Shown here one piece after another: positions 63,134 through 64,000 of a DNA stretch of 64,000 bases; position 1 is the stretch's first letter, and every line of letters starts with the position of its first letter. Both the position numbers and the translations under genes were made by a program. Origin of the DNA: Peptococcaceae bacterium BRH_c8a (GTDB lineage: Bacteria > Bacillota > Desulfotomaculia > Desulfotomaculales > Desulfallaceae); assembly GCA_000961575.1 (NCBI GenBank), contig LADP01000006.1, forward strand, positions 1 to 64,000, read 5' to 3'. The notes beneath the pieces are model-generated. The model did not search any database. It saw nothing but the letters and a program-made list of their open reading frames with translations, and was not told where the DNA came from.

Positions 63134-64000
63134 TTAATCACCTTTTATTTCTGAAACATCCTTAATATATTCCATGTGCCCACCAATTTCCCGGTATTTC
63201 TCTTTTGTAACTGTGTATTCAACAGGAGCAACTGTTGCCGGTGTAGGTACCCAAGTAAATGCTTTGGGCACAATTTTCTCAACATCTACCATAAAGTTGA
63301 TGCCTCCCCCGGGCAACACGTAAGCAGAAGCCCCACCGATAGTCAAGTTAGCTTCTCCCCGATGCACAGCACGAGTTAACTCCACCGGTGATTTGGTAAC
63401 ACCTGCACGGGCACTTCCACCCGTTCCGGCACAATAAATAGCAGAAACCCTGGCTTCTTCACAGTTGGAAGATATTAATTTAACAACTTGTTTTACTTTA
63501 GAAGTTAATGGAATTTCTTTTACCGCTCCATTCTCTTTTAAGGTAAAGAGAGCGGCTTTTTGGGCTGTTGTTTCGGTAACAAGAATTTTTATACCCGGCT
63601 TGGCCACTTTCATATCTATGTCTAATATTGCATCCCGGGGATTAATTATATTTGTACCCCCCCAGCCGTCTCCATGCTCACCAAAATAGCGCCCCCTGGT
63701 GCTCTTCCTGGCATTAGGAATTACTCCACTCCAGTGGAGTCCAACTTGCTCCCCGGCCAAATGCTCTGATAAAAGCCCTACCACATGGCTGTCCAAAATG
63801 ATAGCCTCATCTACAACTTCCGCGAGTTGCTGAGCGAACATGCCTATAGTTGCACTTCCACATCCTACACGCATTTTAAAGTCTTCCTGACCATTTATTA
63901 CCGGGCGTTTACCAACTTGAATTTCCAGTTCAGCTCCTTTTTCTACTTTAAGCTTCACTCTTTGCCCATTACAGACCTCTACTACTGTTTTTGCCGCTAT
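63134..64000 (-). CDS. 6-hydroxynicotinate reductase-like protein, 5' end outside window
   Basis: The frame stays open to the right edge (...TVVEVCNGQRVKLKVEKG), so the GTG at 63958 is internal. Visible texts are MRVGCGSATIGMFAQQLAEVVDEAIILDSHVVGLLSEHLAG, NARKSTRGRYF and DGWGGTNIINPRDAILDID. These fit the C-terminal part of the reductase family that includes Eubacterium 6-hydroxynicotinate reductase, whose N-terminus holds ferredoxin-type clusters. It probably reduces a hydroxylated heterocycle made by a selenium-dependent hydroxylase. Confidence in family is moderate, in substrate low. Confidence 0.65.
   Translation of the reverse strand: MAAKTVVEVCNGQRVKLKVEKGAELEIQVGKRPVINGQEDFKMRVGCGSATIGMFAQQLAEVVDEAIILDSHVVGLLSEHLAGEQVGLHWSGVIPNARKSTRGRYFGEHGDGWGGTNIINPRDAILDIDMKVAKPGIKILVTETTAQKAALFTLKENGAVKEIPLTSKVKQVVKLISSNCEEARVSAIYCAGTGGSARAGVTKSPVELTRAVHRGEANLTIGGASAYVLPGGGINFMVDVEKIVPKAFTWVPTPATVAPVEYTVTKEKYREIGGHMEYIKDVSEIKGD

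Overview
The window looks like chromosomal DNA of an anaerobic, endospore-forming Firmicute, most like the Desulfotomaculum group (Peptococcaceae). I infer this from two alpha/beta-type small acid-soluble spore proteins, strong AGGAGG ribosome binding sites with many TTG and GTG starts, and anaerobe-type oxygen defence (superoxide reductase, flavodiiron protein, rubredoxins). Selenocysteine decoding and Firmicute-type accessory genes agree with it. No rRNA or tRNA gene was seen, so the assignment rests on gene content only.

Layout. 1-557 is the right end of an IS3-family insertion sequence. 0.6-15.4 kb holds an iron-sulfur protein, MarR and TetR regulators, two secreted proteins, a superoxide reductase plus flavodiiron pair, a cold-shock gene, a nitroreductase, an aldo-keto reductase and a TetR/MFP/RND efflux operon. 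15.5-26.8 kb holds Asp23, a second cold-shock gene, cyclophilin, rubredoxin, two flavoproteins, a MarR gene and a second MFP/RND pair. 26.9-40.3 kb is rich in small and spore-related genes: a twin P-loop ATPase, two SASPs, several tiny proteins, leuB, msrAB, a long structured non-coding region (34.9-35.4 kb), a YihY-type membrane protein, a LysM protein, three tandem Sm-like paralogs, a superoxide dismutase and a RadC-like JAMM protein. 40.5-49.8 kb holds a transporter/adenylating enzyme/acetyltransferase operon, mini-ORFs, a CNNM/CorC-type protein, a glycosyltransferase, a small cysteine-rich protein that appears to start at ATT, and an NmrA-like protein.

49.8-64 kb is a selenium and molybdenum island. 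selD (selenide, water dikinase) carries an in-frame UGA at its active-site position. Next to it a multi-pass membrane protein reads through a second UGA into a conserved-looking hydrophobic C-terminus, so it is very probably a selenoprotein. After a divergent LysR gene come the maturation genes of selenium-dependent molybdenum hydroxylases (molybdopterin-binding protein, two XdhC proteins, YqeB, a ModE-type regulator, MocA-type nucleotidyltransferase, YqeC). A TRAP transporter and a 6-hydroxynicotinate-reductase-like gene with UPF0280 and AA_synth partners follow. Together they suggest uptake and degradation of an N-heterocycle such as nicotinate by a selenium-dependent hydroxylase; the hydroxylase itself is not in the window.

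The strongest novel signals are the about 480-nt structured RNA candidate at 34,888-35,381, the recoded UGA of the membrane selenoprotein at 51,146-51,148, the triplicated Sm-like small proteins, and two MITE-like inverted-repeat elements of about 185 bp.
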